64,000 bases of DNA from Xanthobacter sp. NM-25 (GTDB taxonomy: Bacteria > Pseudomonadota > Alphaproteobacteria > Rhizobiales > Xanthobacteraceae): positions 124,001-188,000 of the forward strand of contig NZ_JACBFS010000008.1 in NCBI RefSeq assembly GCF_022138605.1, in the 5' to 3' direction. The notes under the pieces were generated by a model that worked only from the letters and a program-made list of their open reading frames with translations, was not told the DNA's origin and did not search any database. A program made the position numbers and the translations under genes. Below are positions 32,949-41,009 of the stretch, piece by piece; the first letter of the stretch is position 1, and every line of letters starts with the position of its first letter.

Positions 32949-34121
32949 ATGCTGCCGAACAGTCCCGCCGGATTCGATTTCGATCTCGGCGAAACCGCCG
33001 ACATGCTGCGCGACACCGTGCGGGCCTTCTCCGATGCGGAGATCGCCCCCCGCGCCGCCGAGATCGACCGCACCAACCAGTTCCCGCGGGACCTGTGGCC
33101 CAAGCTTGGCGCGCTCGGCCTGCATGGCATCACGGTGGAGGAGGAATATGGCGGCTCGGGCCTCGGCTATCTGGAGCACGTGATCGCGGTGGAGGAGATC
33201 TCCCGCGCCTCCGCGTCCGTGGGCCTGTCCTATGGCGCCCATTCCAACCTCTGTATCAACCAGATCCGCCGCAACGGCTCGGCCGAGCAGAAGCGCACCT
33301 ATCTGCCCAAGCTCATCTCCGGCGAGCACGTGGGCGCGCTCGCCATGTCGGAGCCCGGCGCCGGCTCGGACGTGGTGTCCATGCGCACCCGGGCCGAGAA
33401 GAAGGGCGACCGCTACATTCTCAACGGCTCGAAGATGTGGATCACCAACGGTCCCATCGCCGAGACCCTGGTGGTCTATGCCAAGACCGACCCGGCTGCG
33501 GGCACCCGCGGCATGACGGCGTTCATCGTCGAAAAGGGCTTCAAGGGCTTCTCCACCGCCCAGAAGCTGGACAAGCTCGGCATGCGCGGTTCCGACACCG
33601 GCGAGCTGGTGTTCGAGGATTGCGAAGTGCCGGAAGAGAACGTGCTCGGCGCCGTGGGCAAGGGCGTCAACGTGCTCATGAGCGGCCTCGACTATGAACG
33701 CGCGGTGCTCGCCGCCGGCCCCATTGGCATCATGCAGGCCTGCATGGATGTGGTGATGCCCTATGTCCACGAGCGCAAGCAGTTCGGTGCGCCTATCGGC
33801 ACCTTCCAGCTGATGCAGGGCAAGATCGCCGACATGTATGTGACCATGAACGCCACCCGCGCCTACGTCTATGCGGTGGCCAAGGCCTGCGACCGCGGCG
33901 CCACCACCCGCGAGGACGCGGCCGGCGCCATTCTCTATGCCGCCGAAAAGGCCACCTGGATGGCGCTGGAAGCCATCCAGACCCTGGGCGGCAACGGCTA
34001 TATCAATGATTATCCCACCGGCCGGCTGCTGCGCGACGCCAAGCTCTACGAGATCGGCGCCGGCACCAGCGAGATCCGCCGCATGCTCATCGGCCGCCAG
34101 CTGTACGAGAAGACGGCCTGA
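32949..34121 (+). CDS. Isovaleryl-CoA dehydrogenase
   Basis: A 390-residue FAD-dependent acyl-CoA dehydrogenase that oxidises isovaleryl-CoA to 3-methylcrotonyl-CoA in leucine catabolism. The distinguishing feature is the catalytic base E250 in [14 protein letters not shown], the isovaleryl-type position, rather than the C-terminal YEGT glutamate of other acyl-CoA dehydrogenases (here [12 protein letters not shown]). FAD/ETF motifs are [11 protein letters not shown] and MWITNGP. The rest of the leucine pathway (methylcrotonyl-CoA carboxylase, HMG-CoA lyase) is not adjacent. GGGAGG precedes the ATG. Confidence 0.93.
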   Translation: MLPNSPAGFDFDLGETADMLRDTVRAFSDAEIAPRAAEIDRTNQFPRDLWPKLGALGLHGITVEEEYGGSGLGYLEHVIAVEEISRASASVGLSYGAHSNLCINQIRRNGSAEQKRTYLPKLISGEHVGALAMSEPGAGSDVVSMRTRAEKKGDRYILNGSKMWITNGPIAETLVVYAKTDPAAGTRGMTAFIVEKGFKGFSTAQKLDKLGMRGSDTGELVFEDCEVPEENVLGAVGKGVNVLMSGLDYERAVLAAGPIGIMQACMDVVMPYVHERKQFGAPIGTFQLMQGKIADMYVTMNATRAYVYAVAKACDRGATTREDAAGAILYAAEKATWMALEAIQTLGGNGYINDYPTGRLLRDAKLYEIGAGTSEIRRMLIGRQLYEKTA

Positions 34122-34142
34122 GGGGCCGGGCGCCATGCCGCC

Positions 34143-34172
34143 AGCGTCCGGTCTTCTAAAGGGCCGGACGCT
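34143..34172 (+). terminator. Possible terminator after isovaleryl-CoA dehydrogenase
   Basis: A perfect 9-bp dyad AGCGTCCGG / CCGGACGCT with a 12-base loop lies 22 bases after the stop codon. It lacks a strong T-run, so termination may be weak. Confidence 0.4.
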
Positions 34173-34230
34173 CCGTTAGCCTCCGTGTCGCGCGTTCGGG
34201 GATCGGCCTCGGGGCGGCGGGGGCGCGGGC

Positions 34231-35034
34231 ATGGATTCGTTTTTCACCTTGTCGAAGACCCTGTGGTTCCTTGCAGCGCCTTCCAATGCGCTGGTGCTGG
34301 CGGTGGTGCTGTCGCTGCTGCTGATTCTCGTCGGCCTCAGACGGGTGGGGCGCGGGCTGCTGCTTCTGGCGACGCTGGGCCTGCTGGTGTTCGGCTTCTC
34401 GCCCGTGGCCAACTTCATCATGTCGCCCCTGGAGGAACGCTTTCCCCAGTTTCATGATGACGGCCAGCCGATTACCGGGGTGCTGCTGCTGGGCGGCGCC
34501 GAGCTGCCGGACATTGGATTGGCGCGCGGCCAGCCCGCCTTTTCCGAGGCCGGCGAGCGGGTGATCGCGTTCGCCGATCTGGCCCGCCGCTATCCGCAGG
34601 CGCGTCTGGTGTTCGTTGGCGGCAGCGGCGCCCTGTTCCCCGATGGCAGGGGCAAGGAAGCCGCCATGATGCGGCAGAGCCTCAACGTGCTGGGCATCGC
34701 GCCGGAGCGGGTCGAGTTCGAGGAGCTCTCCCGCAACACCGCCGAGAACGCGGCCTTTGCCGCTGAGCTGGTGAAGCCGAAGCCGGGTGAGCGCTGGTTG
34801 CTGGTGACCAGCGCCTTTCACATGCCACGCGCCATGGGCTGCTTTCGCGCGGTGGGCTTTCCGGTGGTGGCTTATCCGGTGGACTACCGCACTGTCGGGC
34901 CCGACGCTCTGGACGATACCTTTTCCCGCGCCGCCAGCGGGCTCGATTTCACCGACGTGGGGGTGAAGGAATGGGTGGGCCTCGTCGCCTATTACCTCAG
35001 CGGCAAGACCCGGACCCTTTTCCCAGGGCCGTGA
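34231..35034 (+). CDS. YdcF/ElyC/SanA family (DUF218) membrane-anchored protein
   Basis: A 267-residue protein with two N-terminal membrane helices (SNALVLAVVLSLLLILVG and GLLLLATLGLLVFGF) and a DUF218 domain at about 78-255. Conserved spots are GVLLLGGAELP, LVFVGGSG, ERVEFEELSRNTAENA and LLVTSAFHMPRAMGCF. E. coli ElyC, of the same architecture, affects undecaprenyl-phosphate carrier use in envelope synthesis. That role here is inference. It stands alone and converges with the DUF3253 gene, 3 bases between stops. Confidence 0.88.
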   Translation: MDSFFTLSKTLWFLAAPSNALVLAVVLSLLLILVGLRRVGRGLLLLATLGLLVFGFSPVANFIMSPLEERFPQFHDDGQPITGVLLLGGAELPDIGLARGQPAFSEAGERVIAFADLARRYPQARLVFVGGSGALFPDGRGKEAAMMRQSLNVLGIAPERVEFEELSRNTAENAAFAAELVKPKPGERWLLVTSAFHMPRAMGCFRAVGFPVVAYPVDYRTVGPDALDDTFSRAASGLDFTDVGVKEWVGLVAYYLSGKTRTLFPGP

Positions 35035-35037
35035 GCC

Positions 35038-35352
35038 TTATTCGTTGTGCGGCAGGCCCAGCCGATAGACGCCGCGCAGCTCGGACGGGTCGATGACCTT
35101 GCCCTTGCGATAGATCAGCAGCTCGCCACGGGCCACCAGAGCCAGCGCGCTGCGGCGCACCTGGGGCAGGGCGCGCTGCCACTGCTCGCCCGGCAGCACC
35201 GCCAAGGCCACATCCATGGGCGCGATGGTTCTGCCCGGGCCGCAGGCCCCCGCTAGCGCCAGGATGGCGCGCTCGACGGCTTCAGGATCAAGGCCGGGGA
35301 CGGCCGAAGGGTGGGAATCAGCGCTCGTGGCGCCGGAGTGATGGCTGGTCAT
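35038..35352 (-). CDS. DUF3253 family protein
   Basis: A 104-residue cytoplasmic protein with the DUF3253 winged-helix-like pattern: AVERAILALAGACGPGRTIAPMDVA, then LPQVRRSALALVARGELLIYRKG and the closing DPSELRGVYRLG. Such proteins are probably nucleic-acid binding, but no function is established. The N-terminal 20 residues are Ser/His-rich and may be disordered. Confidence 0.85.
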   Translation of the reverse strand: MTSHHSGATSADSHPSAVPGLDPEAVERAILALAGACGPGRTIAPMDVALAVLPGEQWQRALPQVRRSALALVARGELLIYRKGKVIDPSELRGVYRLGLPHNE

Positions 35353-35436
35353 GGCCCCTTAGTAGGGGAAAACGGAAAATTTGATAATGCGCCGCAGCAC
35401 ATCGGTCTGTGGATGCGATCCTGCCGAAAAACATTT

Positions 35437-35453
35437 CGTAACAGAATGTTACG
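35437..35453. promoter_or_regulatory. Dyad symmetry element, possible operator
   Basis: CGTAAC-AGAAT-GTTACG is a perfect 6-bp inverted repeat in the less GC-rich part of the region, about 85 bases upstream of the DUF3253 start on one side and 170 bases upstream of the small membrane peptide on the other. No regulator is assigned. Confidence 0.35.
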
Positions 35454-35622
35454 CCCGCCGACTCGGGCTCTCGGCGAATGTGGCTGCATTAAGGGTGGAA
35501 TGTGACGCTTCATGACACCCCTTGTTTTGGGGTTGAGAAAATCCTAAGGGCAGAGGTGTTGCGGTGCCTCGCCCCTACGCCTGGGCCGCGCCTTTGAGGA
35601 AGAAGAGCCCCTGAATCGCATC

Positions 35623-35748
35623 ATGCACATCACTGAAGCTCGCTCTTGCTGGGGTGTTGCGCGCACCGCGCTCACCGTTTTCGTCGTAGGTGTCGTGGTG
35701 GTCTATCTCTTCGGCGGTTTCCAGACCGCCGCGCTGCTGGCGAATTGA
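35623..35748 (+). CDS. Possible 41-residue single-span membrane peptide
   Basis: An ATG-initiated frame encodes MHITEARSCWGVART, then a hydrophobic helix (ALTVFVVGVVVVYLFGG), then FQTAALLAN. The positive-inside pattern fits an N-in single-span peptide. A purine-rich GAGGAAGAAGAG lies 15-26 bases upstream, slightly too far. A GC hairpin at 35804 follows. Composition, membrane segment and hairpin are suggestive but there is no homology evidence. Confidence 0.4.
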   Translation: MHITEARSCWGVARTALTVFVVGVVVVYLFGGFQTAALLAN

Positions 35749-35946
35749 CCACCCCTGCCGGGCCGCGGCGAGCCTGCCGCGCTCGGTTCTGAAACGTCAC
35801 GCAGCCGGGCCTCCTTCGGCCCGGCGCGATTGCACAGAGATCTTGCGCACAGGCACTGCGGCGAAGCAGGCCCCGCCTTTCGTTCGCCGCGGTGGCGCCC
35901 TAAGAGGGACCATGACGTTTGGCCTTCTCCCTTGCGGCCCTCTCCA

Positions 35947-36387
35947 ATGACTCTCCATCTTCTCAAGCTTTGTGTCGGCGCCACGTCGATTGATGATCTG
36001 CGGGCCTGGATCGGCGAGCAGCAGGCCATGGCCGCGCGCGCCGGTCGGGCGTTCGAGCAGCAGCACGTCACCCGCATGGTGCCCAATCGCAAGGATGAGC
36101 TGCTGGACGGCGGCTCGCTCTATTGGGTCATTCGCGGTGAGCTGGCGGCCCGCCAGCGCCTGCTCGATATTCGCCCGTTCACCGATGGCGAAGGCATCCG
36201 CCGCTGCGCGCTGGTGCTTGATCCAGACGTGGTGGCGGTGCGCCCGCGTCCCTCGCGGCCGTTCCAGGGCTGGCGCTATCTGAAAGCCACCGAGGCGCCC
36301 CAGGACCTGGGCGCCGGCCGGGAAGAAGTGGCACCGGACATGCCGGAGGAGATGCGCCGGGAGCTGGAGCAGCTGGGCCTGCTTTAG
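35947..36387 (+). CDS. DUF1489 family protein
   Basis: A 146-residue cytoplasmic protein of DUF1489, nearly confined to Alphaproteobacteria. It has the family start MTLHLLKLCVGATSIDDL, HVTRMVPNRKDELLDGGSLYWVIRG, a variable middle, and the FQGWRYLKATEAPQDLG block. The SLYWVIRGELAARQRLLDI region resembles RNA-associated folds, but the function is unknown. The ATG at 35947 matches the family N-terminus. Convergent with the XRE-cupin regulator, 10 bases apart. Confidence 0.87.
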   Translation: MTLHLLKLCVGATSIDDLRAWIGEQQAMAARAGRAFEQQHVTRMVPNRKDELLDGGSLYWVIRGELAARQRLLDIRPFTDGEGIRRCALVLDPDVVAVRPRPSRPFQGWRYLKATEAPQDLGAGREEVAPDMPEEMRRELEQLGLL

Positions 36388-36397
36388 CGGCGGTCTT

Positions 36398-37012
36398 TCA
36401 GTCCAGCACCGCCGCCTTGAGCAGGCAGACCATGAAAGCATGGGCCGGGCCCGGCCCGCGATTGCGGATGATGTGGCGCCGATCGCAGCGGTAGCGCACG
36501 GTTTCGCCTTCCTTCACCGTCTCGATCACGCCGCCGACCTCGACCTCCAGGCTGCCCGACACTACCGTGAGGCATTCCACCGAGCCGCGCTGGTGGCCAT
36601 CGGAATCGAGCTCGCCGCCGGGTTCGGCCTGGAAGTCATAATATTGCAGCCACTCGACAGTCTTGATCCAGCCGATGATGGACAGGCGGCACAGCCCGTC
36701 CTCGGACACCAGCATGGGGGTGTCGGCGCGGGTGAGCTTTTCCACGAACGGCGCATCATCGCTGGAGGCGAGCACCCGCTCCACGGACATGTCGAGGGCC
36801 TGCGACAGGCGCCACACGGTGGCGAGCGTCGGGTTGGTCTCGTTGCGCTCGATCTGGCTGATGATGGACTTGGCCACGCCGGACTGCTCGGCGAGATCCG
36901 AAAGCGACAGATTATAGGCCTTGCGCAGCCGCTGGATGGTCTTGCCCAGCTGGCCGGTGATCGCCTGCGCTCCGGTTTCGAGCGTGCCGCTCCCCCGCTC
37001 TCTCACTGCCAT
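36398..37012 (-). CDS. XRE family regulator with C-terminal cupin domain
   Basis: A 204-residue transcription regulator. A helix-turn-helix of the Cro/C1 type covers about 24-80 (LRKAYNLSLSDLAEQSGVAKSIISQIERNETNP region). A cupin sensor domain covers about 125-200 (SVECLTVVSGSLEVEVGG, RYRCDRRHIIRNRG). Such proteins (PuuR/SutR type) often control amine, amino acid or sulfur uptake, with a small ligand in the cupin. The target is unknown; no transporter operon is next to it. thiD, on the same strand, ends 111 bases upstream of its start. Confidence 0.9.
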   Translation of the reverse strand: MAVRERGSGTLETGAQAITGQLGKTIQRLRKAYNLSLSDLAEQSGVAKSIISQIERNETNPTLATVWRLSQALDMSVERVLASSDDAPFVEKLTRADTPMLVSEDGLCRLSIIGWIKTVEWLQYYDFQAEPGGELDSDGHQRGSVECLTVVSGSLEVEVGGVIETVKEGETVRYRCDRRHIIRNRGPGPAHAFMVCLLKAAVLD

Positions 37013-37123
37013 GCGCGCGATCCTTTCCTCCGAACAAACGTTCGCAATCCCGGACGATAGCGTCTAATCCGCTGGCGGCAAGGGCTGCGCGCGTCATTGC
37101 ACCGGAAGCACAGAGAAATCGCG

Positions 37124-37939
37124 TCACTGTCTCCAGAGGGCGAAGAAATGGTGCACGGGGCCGTGCCCGGAGCCGACTTCGAGGGTGTCGGCGGCGGCGA
37201 TGGCGCCGGTGATATAGGACTTGGCGCGGGCGATGGCGGTCGGCAGGTCGGTGCCGCCGGCGAGACCGGCGGCGATGGCGGATGAGAGGGTGCAGCCGGT
37301 GCCGTGGGTGTTGCGGGTGGCGTGACGCGGCGCCGCAAAGCGCGTGGTGTCTTCGGGCGTCACCAGCAGATCCACACTTTCGCTGCCGCTGCCATGGCCC
37401 CCCTTCATCAGCACCGCCTTGGCACCGAGCGCGATCAGGCGGCGGCCCTGGTCCTCCATCTGGGCTTCGTCGGCGGCGGGGTCGGTGCCGAGCAGGGTGG
37501 CGGCCTCCGGCAGGTTGGGCGTGATGACGTCGGCCAGCGGCAGCAGTTCCTCTCGCAGGGTGGAGAGGGCGTCGTCGCTGAGCAGGCGTGCGCCGGACGC
37601 GGCCACCATCACCGGATCCAGCACCACCGCCGGTGGCGCGTGGCGCACGAGCCCCGCCGCGACGGCCCGGATGGCGCCGGGACGGGAGAGCATGCCGATC
37701 TTCACCGCCGCCACCTTCAGGTCGGCGAACACCGCGTCCATCTGGGCGGTGATGAAGGCGTCGGGCACATCGTGAATGGCGGTGACACCCTGGGTGTTCT
37801 GCGCCGTCAGGGCGGCGATAACGCTGGCGCCATAGACGCCGAGCGCCGAAAAGGTCTTGAGATCCGCCTGGATGCCGGCGCCGCCGCTGGAATCAGACCC
37901 GGCAATGGTGAGGGCGATGGGCGGCGGGCGAGAGGGCAA
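37124..37939 (-). CDS. thiD: Bifunctional hydroxymethylpyrimidine kinase/phosphomethylpyrimidine kinase
   Basis: A 271-residue ribokinase-fold enzyme that phosphorylates HMP to HMP-PP for thiamine synthesis. Signature parts: [21 protein letters not shown] at the start, [29 protein letters not shown] and the anion hole with catalytic base [13 protein letters not shown]. No TPP riboswitch is visible in the 137-base region upstream, and other thi genes are not nearby. Divergent from the Lrp-domain gene. Confidence 0.95.
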   Translation of the reverse strand: MPSRPPPIALTIAGSDSSGGAGIQADLKTFSALGVYGASVIAALTAQNTQGVTAIHDVPDAFITAQMDAVFADLKVAAVKIGMLSRPGAIRAVAAGLVRHAPPAVVLDPVMVAASGARLLSDDALSTLREELLPLADVITPNLPEAATLLGTDPAADEAQMEDQGRRLIALGAKAVLMKGGHGSGSESVDLLVTPEDTTRFAAPRHATRNTHGTGCTLSSAIAAGLAGGTDLPTAIARAKSYITGAIAAADTLEVGSGHGPVHHFFALWRQ

Positions 37940-38076
37940 GGCCGGTTCCTTATGGCTGGCTCGAAACGGGACCTGTCTTAGCGCATCCCTGCCGGGCGGT
38001 GAACGGCACGGTCACCGTGCTTGCGCCGCGGCCGGCTTTTGTCCACCTTGGCGGCGCAGTTCCTGCGGAGTGAGCC

Positions 38077-38313
38077 GTGATCCCGTTTTTCGTTCAGATC
38101 AAATGTCAGCTCGGTCGGTCGTACGAGGTGGCGGACGCCATCGCCGATGCGGAGATCGCCTCGGAGGTCTATTCCACCGCCGGTGATTTCGACCTGCTGG
38201 TGAAGTTCTATGTGGAGCCGGGCGTCGACATCGGCCAGTTCGTGAATCAGAAGGTGCAGACCATTCCCGGCATCCAGGACACCCGTACGATCATCACCTT
38301 CAAGGCCTTTTGA
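38077..38313 (+). CDS. Stand-alone Lrp/AsnC ligand-binding (RAM) domain protein
   Basis: A 78-residue protein made only of the alpha-beta effector domain of Lrp/AsnC regulators: [37 protein letters not shown] and [16 protein letters not shown]. It lacks the N-terminal helix-turn-helix, so it cannot bind DNA alone. Such free domains can form rings with full-length Lrp proteins or act as small-molecule sensors. The start is GTG 38077 with CGGAG 6-10 bases upstream. Confidence 0.88.
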   Translation: MIPFFVQIKCQLGRSYEVADAIADAEIASEVYSTAGDFDLLVKFYVEPGVDIGQFVNQKVQTIPGIQDTRTIITFKAF

Positions 38314-38508
38314 ACCCGCGGCCGCTGCTTGCCGGGGCGGTTCGCGCCTTGAAATGTCCGCGCCGCGGCTGTGTTGCCTGGATGTGACGTCTGCACCCGC
38401 ATTACAGCCCCTAGGCGGGACGTGATTTGCGGAGGAGCCCGTCCCGCGTTATGTGCCCATCAGCGAGAACTCGCGCCGTGGGCGGCGCGCGAGAGCAGAG
38501 GGCACGGT

Positions 38509-40557
38509 ATGAGTTTGGCCTATAGGGCCGATATTGATGGCTTGCGGGCCATCGCTGTCGGTAGCGTGGTTCTTTTCCATGGCCATATTCCAGGCTTCAC
38601 CGGCGGCTTTGTCGGGGTGGACGTTTTCTTCGTCATCTCCGGCTTTCTGATCACCTCCATCCTCTACCGGGACGTGTCCGCCCATCGCTTCTCGCTGGTG
38701 GACTTCTACGACCACCGGGTGCGGCGCATCTTCCCCGCGCTCTTCACCATGCTCGCCGTGGTGACGCTGCTGGCGGCAGTGGTGCTGACCCCGCGGCAGA
38801 TGCTGGCCTATGCGCAATCGCTGGTGCCATCGGCCCTGTTCTTCGCCAACATCCATTTCGAGAGCGTGCTCGACTATTTCGGCCCGCGCGCCGACGAGGT
38901 GCCGCTGCTGCACCTGTGGTCGCTGGCGGTGGAGGAACAGTATTACATCCTGTTCCCGGTCACCCTGTTCGTGCTGCTGCGCTACGGCAAGCGCACCGTG
39001 GCCGCCGGGGTGATCGCGGCGCTCACCATCGCCTCGCTGGTCTATGCCCAGTGGGCGGTGCGCGAGGCGCCCTCGGAAGCCTTCTTCTTCCTCACCAGCC
39101 GTGCCTGGGAACTGTTCGTGGGCAGCCTTCTGGCGCTGGTCGCCTGGCCGCGCGTGTCGGCTCGGGTGGCGGGCTGGATCGGCCTTGCCGGTGTGGTCGC
39201 CATCATGGCACCGGTGTTCCTCTACAGCCGCGACACGGCATTTCCGGGCCTCGCCGCGCTGCCGCCGGTGCTGGGGGCGGCCGCCCTCATCTATGCCGGC
39301 AAGCAGGCGCCGGAAGGGGCCGTCACGCGGGTGCTCAGCCATCCGTGGTTCGTTTATGTGGGGCGTATCTCCTATTCGCTTTATCTTTGGCACTGGCCGC
39401 TGCTGGTGCTGGGCGCCGATTTCAAGGGCAGCCACCTGACCTATTGGCAGGCGGGTGGCGTGATCCTGCTGTCGGGGGTGATCTCCGGCCTCTCTCTCAA
39501 ATATATCGAGACGCCGCTGCGCCGCGCCACCATCTTGCGCGGCGTGCGCTGGGCGCGGATTGGCGCCGGCGCCCTCGCCATTCTGGCCACCTTCGGCGCG
39601 GTGAAGGTCATCGACTATGTCGGCGGCGGTCTGCGCGCCATCTCGCCGCGCGCGGCGGCAGCCGAAGAGGCCATTGCCACGGCCCGTGCCAACGGCCGCA
39701 ACCTCTGCAACGCCTCTCCCAAGAGCTGGTCGCCGGACAAGATGAGCCGCATTTCCGATTGCGCCATCGGTCCCGACGCGGCCAAGGGCCGGTATGACGT
39801 GGTGGTGTGGGGCGATTCCCATGCCGGCGCCGCCTTCCGGGGGCTCGGCCAGGCCATTTCGGAAATGGGCTACACCGCGCGCCTGCAGACCATGCCGGGC
39901 TGCCCGCCGCTGATCGGCGGCCGGCCTCTGCGCAAGCTGCATCCCGGCCATCTGTGCACCGATTTCAACAATGCGGTCATGGACGAGATCCGCAAGATCC
40001 ACCCCAAGGTGGTGGTGCTGGTGGGCCGCTGGTCCTTGTGGACGGTGAATTCCGGCGAGTCGTTCTGGCTGGTCAGCGATGATCTGCCCGATGGCGAGGT
40101 GCGCTCGCGCCAGAACAGCACCCGGGTGTTCAACCACACGGTGGATCGCACCGTGGAGGAACTCACCAAGATGGGCATCAAGGTGCTGCTGGTGGGCCAG
40201 ACCCCGGAATTCGCCCAGTCTCCCAACCAATGCGTGATCAAGCGGGAAGAGAAGGGCGAGGAGTCCCAGTCGTGCACGGTGGTCGGCCGGGCGCGGGCCA
40301 TGCTGTCGGTGGGGCCGGCCAACGCGACGCTGACGCAGGCGGCCGCCAACCATCCCGGCGCCTCGGTATTCCTGCTCTCCGACGTGTTTTGCAACGACGA
40401 GAAGTGCATCGCCGCCGATGGCGACGACTTCTATTACGTGGACGACAACCACCTCTCGCCCCTGGGCGCGCGGCATGCGGTGAAGAGCGAGGCCATGCAG
40501 AAGCTGCTGCGCCAGCTGCTCGGCACCGGCGATAAGGCCAGCGCCAGCCTGCATTGA
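38509..40557 (+). CDS. Membrane O-acyltransferase with C-terminal SGNH-like domain (OafA/YrhL type)
   Basis: A 682-residue protein. The N-terminal acyltransferase-3 domain (about 1-370) has about ten membrane helices. It carries RADIDGLRAIAVGSVVLFH with the conserved Arg and His, GGFVGVDVFFVISGFLIT, the YDHRVRRIFPAL motif and LLHLWSLAVEEQYY. The periplasmic part (about 410-680) has a GDSHAG block (VVWGDSHAGAAFRG) and DDNHLSPLGARHAV near the end, giving the Ser and Asp-His of an SGNH hydrolase. Together they would O-acetylate a surface polysaccharide or peptidoglycan. The ATG at 38509 has AGAGGG upstream. Ends at a strong terminator. Confidence 0.9.
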   Translation: MSLAYRADIDGLRAIAVGSVVLFHGHIPGFTGGFVGVDVFFVISGFLITSILYRDVSAHRFSLVDFYDHRVRRIFPALFTMLAVVTLLAAVVLTPRQMLAYAQSLVPSALFFANIHFESVLDYFGPRADEVPLLHLWSLAVEEQYYILFPVTLFVLLRYGKRTVAAGVIAALTIASLVYAQWAVREAPSEAFFFLTSRAWELFVGSLLALVAWPRVSARVAGWIGLAGVVAIMAPVFLYSRDTAFPGLAALPPVLGAAALIYAGKQAPEGAVTRVLSHPWFVYVGRISYSLYLWHWPLLVLGADFKGSHLTYWQAGGVILLSGVISGLSLKYIETPLRRATILRGVRWARIGAGALAILATFGAVKVIDYVGGGLRAISPRAAAAEEAIATARANGRNLCNASPKSWSPDKMSRISDCAIGPDAAKGRYDVVVWGDSHAGAAFRGLGQAISEMGYTARLQTMPGCPPLIGGRPLRKLHPGHLCTDFNNAVMDEIRKIHPKVVVLVGRWSLWTVNSGESFWLVSDDLPDGEVRSRQNSTRVFNHTVDRTVEELTKMGIKVLLVGQTPEFAQSPNQCVIKREEKGEESQSCTVVGRARAMLSVGPANATLTQAAANHPGASVFLLSDVFCNDEKCIAADGDDFYYVDDNHLSPLGARHAVKSEAMQKLLRQLLGTGDKASASLH

Positions 40558-40575
40558 GCCGCCGCACCGGCGACC

Positions 40576-40615
40576 AAATGAAAAGGCCGCGGCATCTGCC
40601 GCGGCCTTTTCATTT
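40576..40615. terminator. Strong bidirectional terminator
   Basis: A perfect 18-bp inverted repeat: left arm 40576-40593 (begins AAATGAAAAGG), loop ATCT, right arm 40598-40615. A/T runs within the arms serve both the acyltransferase gene and the convergent fatty-acid operon. Confidence 0.93.
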
Positions 40616-40639
40616 TCGGGCGGAGTGGGGTCCGCGATC

Positions 40640-40951
40640 TCAATCGCCGTTGAGAAGGCTCGCCAGCTTGAGGGCGACGCCCTGCGAGCCTTCCACCTTC
40701 AAGCGTCCGGTGGAGAAGGCCAGCATGGGGCCGATGCGGCCGCGCACCAGCTTCTCCAGGGTATCGCTGGAGAGCTTCAGCACCGCATCCGCCTCGCCAG
40801 CGCCTTGGCTGAGGTCGGCAGCGCCGGAGGTGGCGTCCAGCAGGATGCTTTCACCCGCGTCGGTCAGGTCGAAGCGTACCTTGTAGCCCAGGGTCGAGAG
40901 GCTCTCGGCCCGCTCCTGCATGGCCTCGATGAGGGTGGGGATGTCCGCCAT
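40640..40951 (-). CDS. SCP2 sterol-binding domain protein
   Basis: A 103-residue stand-alone SCP-2 domain (MADIPTLIEAMQERAESL to GVALKLASLLNGD). The hydrophobic pocket pattern includes ADAVLKLSSDTLEKLVRGRIGPMLAFSTGRLKVEG, shown as DAVLKLSSDTLEKL and FSTGRLKVEG. SCP2 proteins bind acyl-CoAs and sterols. As the last gene of the acyl-CoA dehydrogenase/FadN/thiolase set, it may hold or deliver acyl-CoA intermediates. 58 bases separate it from the dehydrogenase gene. Confidence 0.88.
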   Translation of the reverse strand: MADIPTLIEAMQERAESLSTLGYKVRFDLTDAGESILLDATSGAADLSQGAGEADAVLKLSSDTLEKLVRGRIGPMLAFSTGRLKVEGSQGVALKLASLLNGD

Positions 40952-41009
40952 GTTCGGTCTCTTTTCGTGGACAGGGCCGGCCCGGGCCGCGTGACCCGGG
41001 CAGCGGGGA

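Larger units (their letters stand above)
35353..35946. other. Sparse intergenic region with dyads and a possible tiny gene
   Basis: Nearly 600 bases with only one plausible small gene (35623-35748, separate entry). It contains a dyad CGTAAC-AGAAT-GTTACG (35437-35453) that looks like a repressor operator, and a GCCGGGCC-N6-GGCCCGGC hairpin (35804-35825) after the small gene. The DNA from 35355 to 35540 is less GC-rich than its surroundings, as expected for a promoter region. Confidence 0.5.

Noticed and set aside
37940..38076. TPP riboswitch before thiD
   Set aside because: No CTGAGA-type conserved box or matching stems in the 137-base upstream region.
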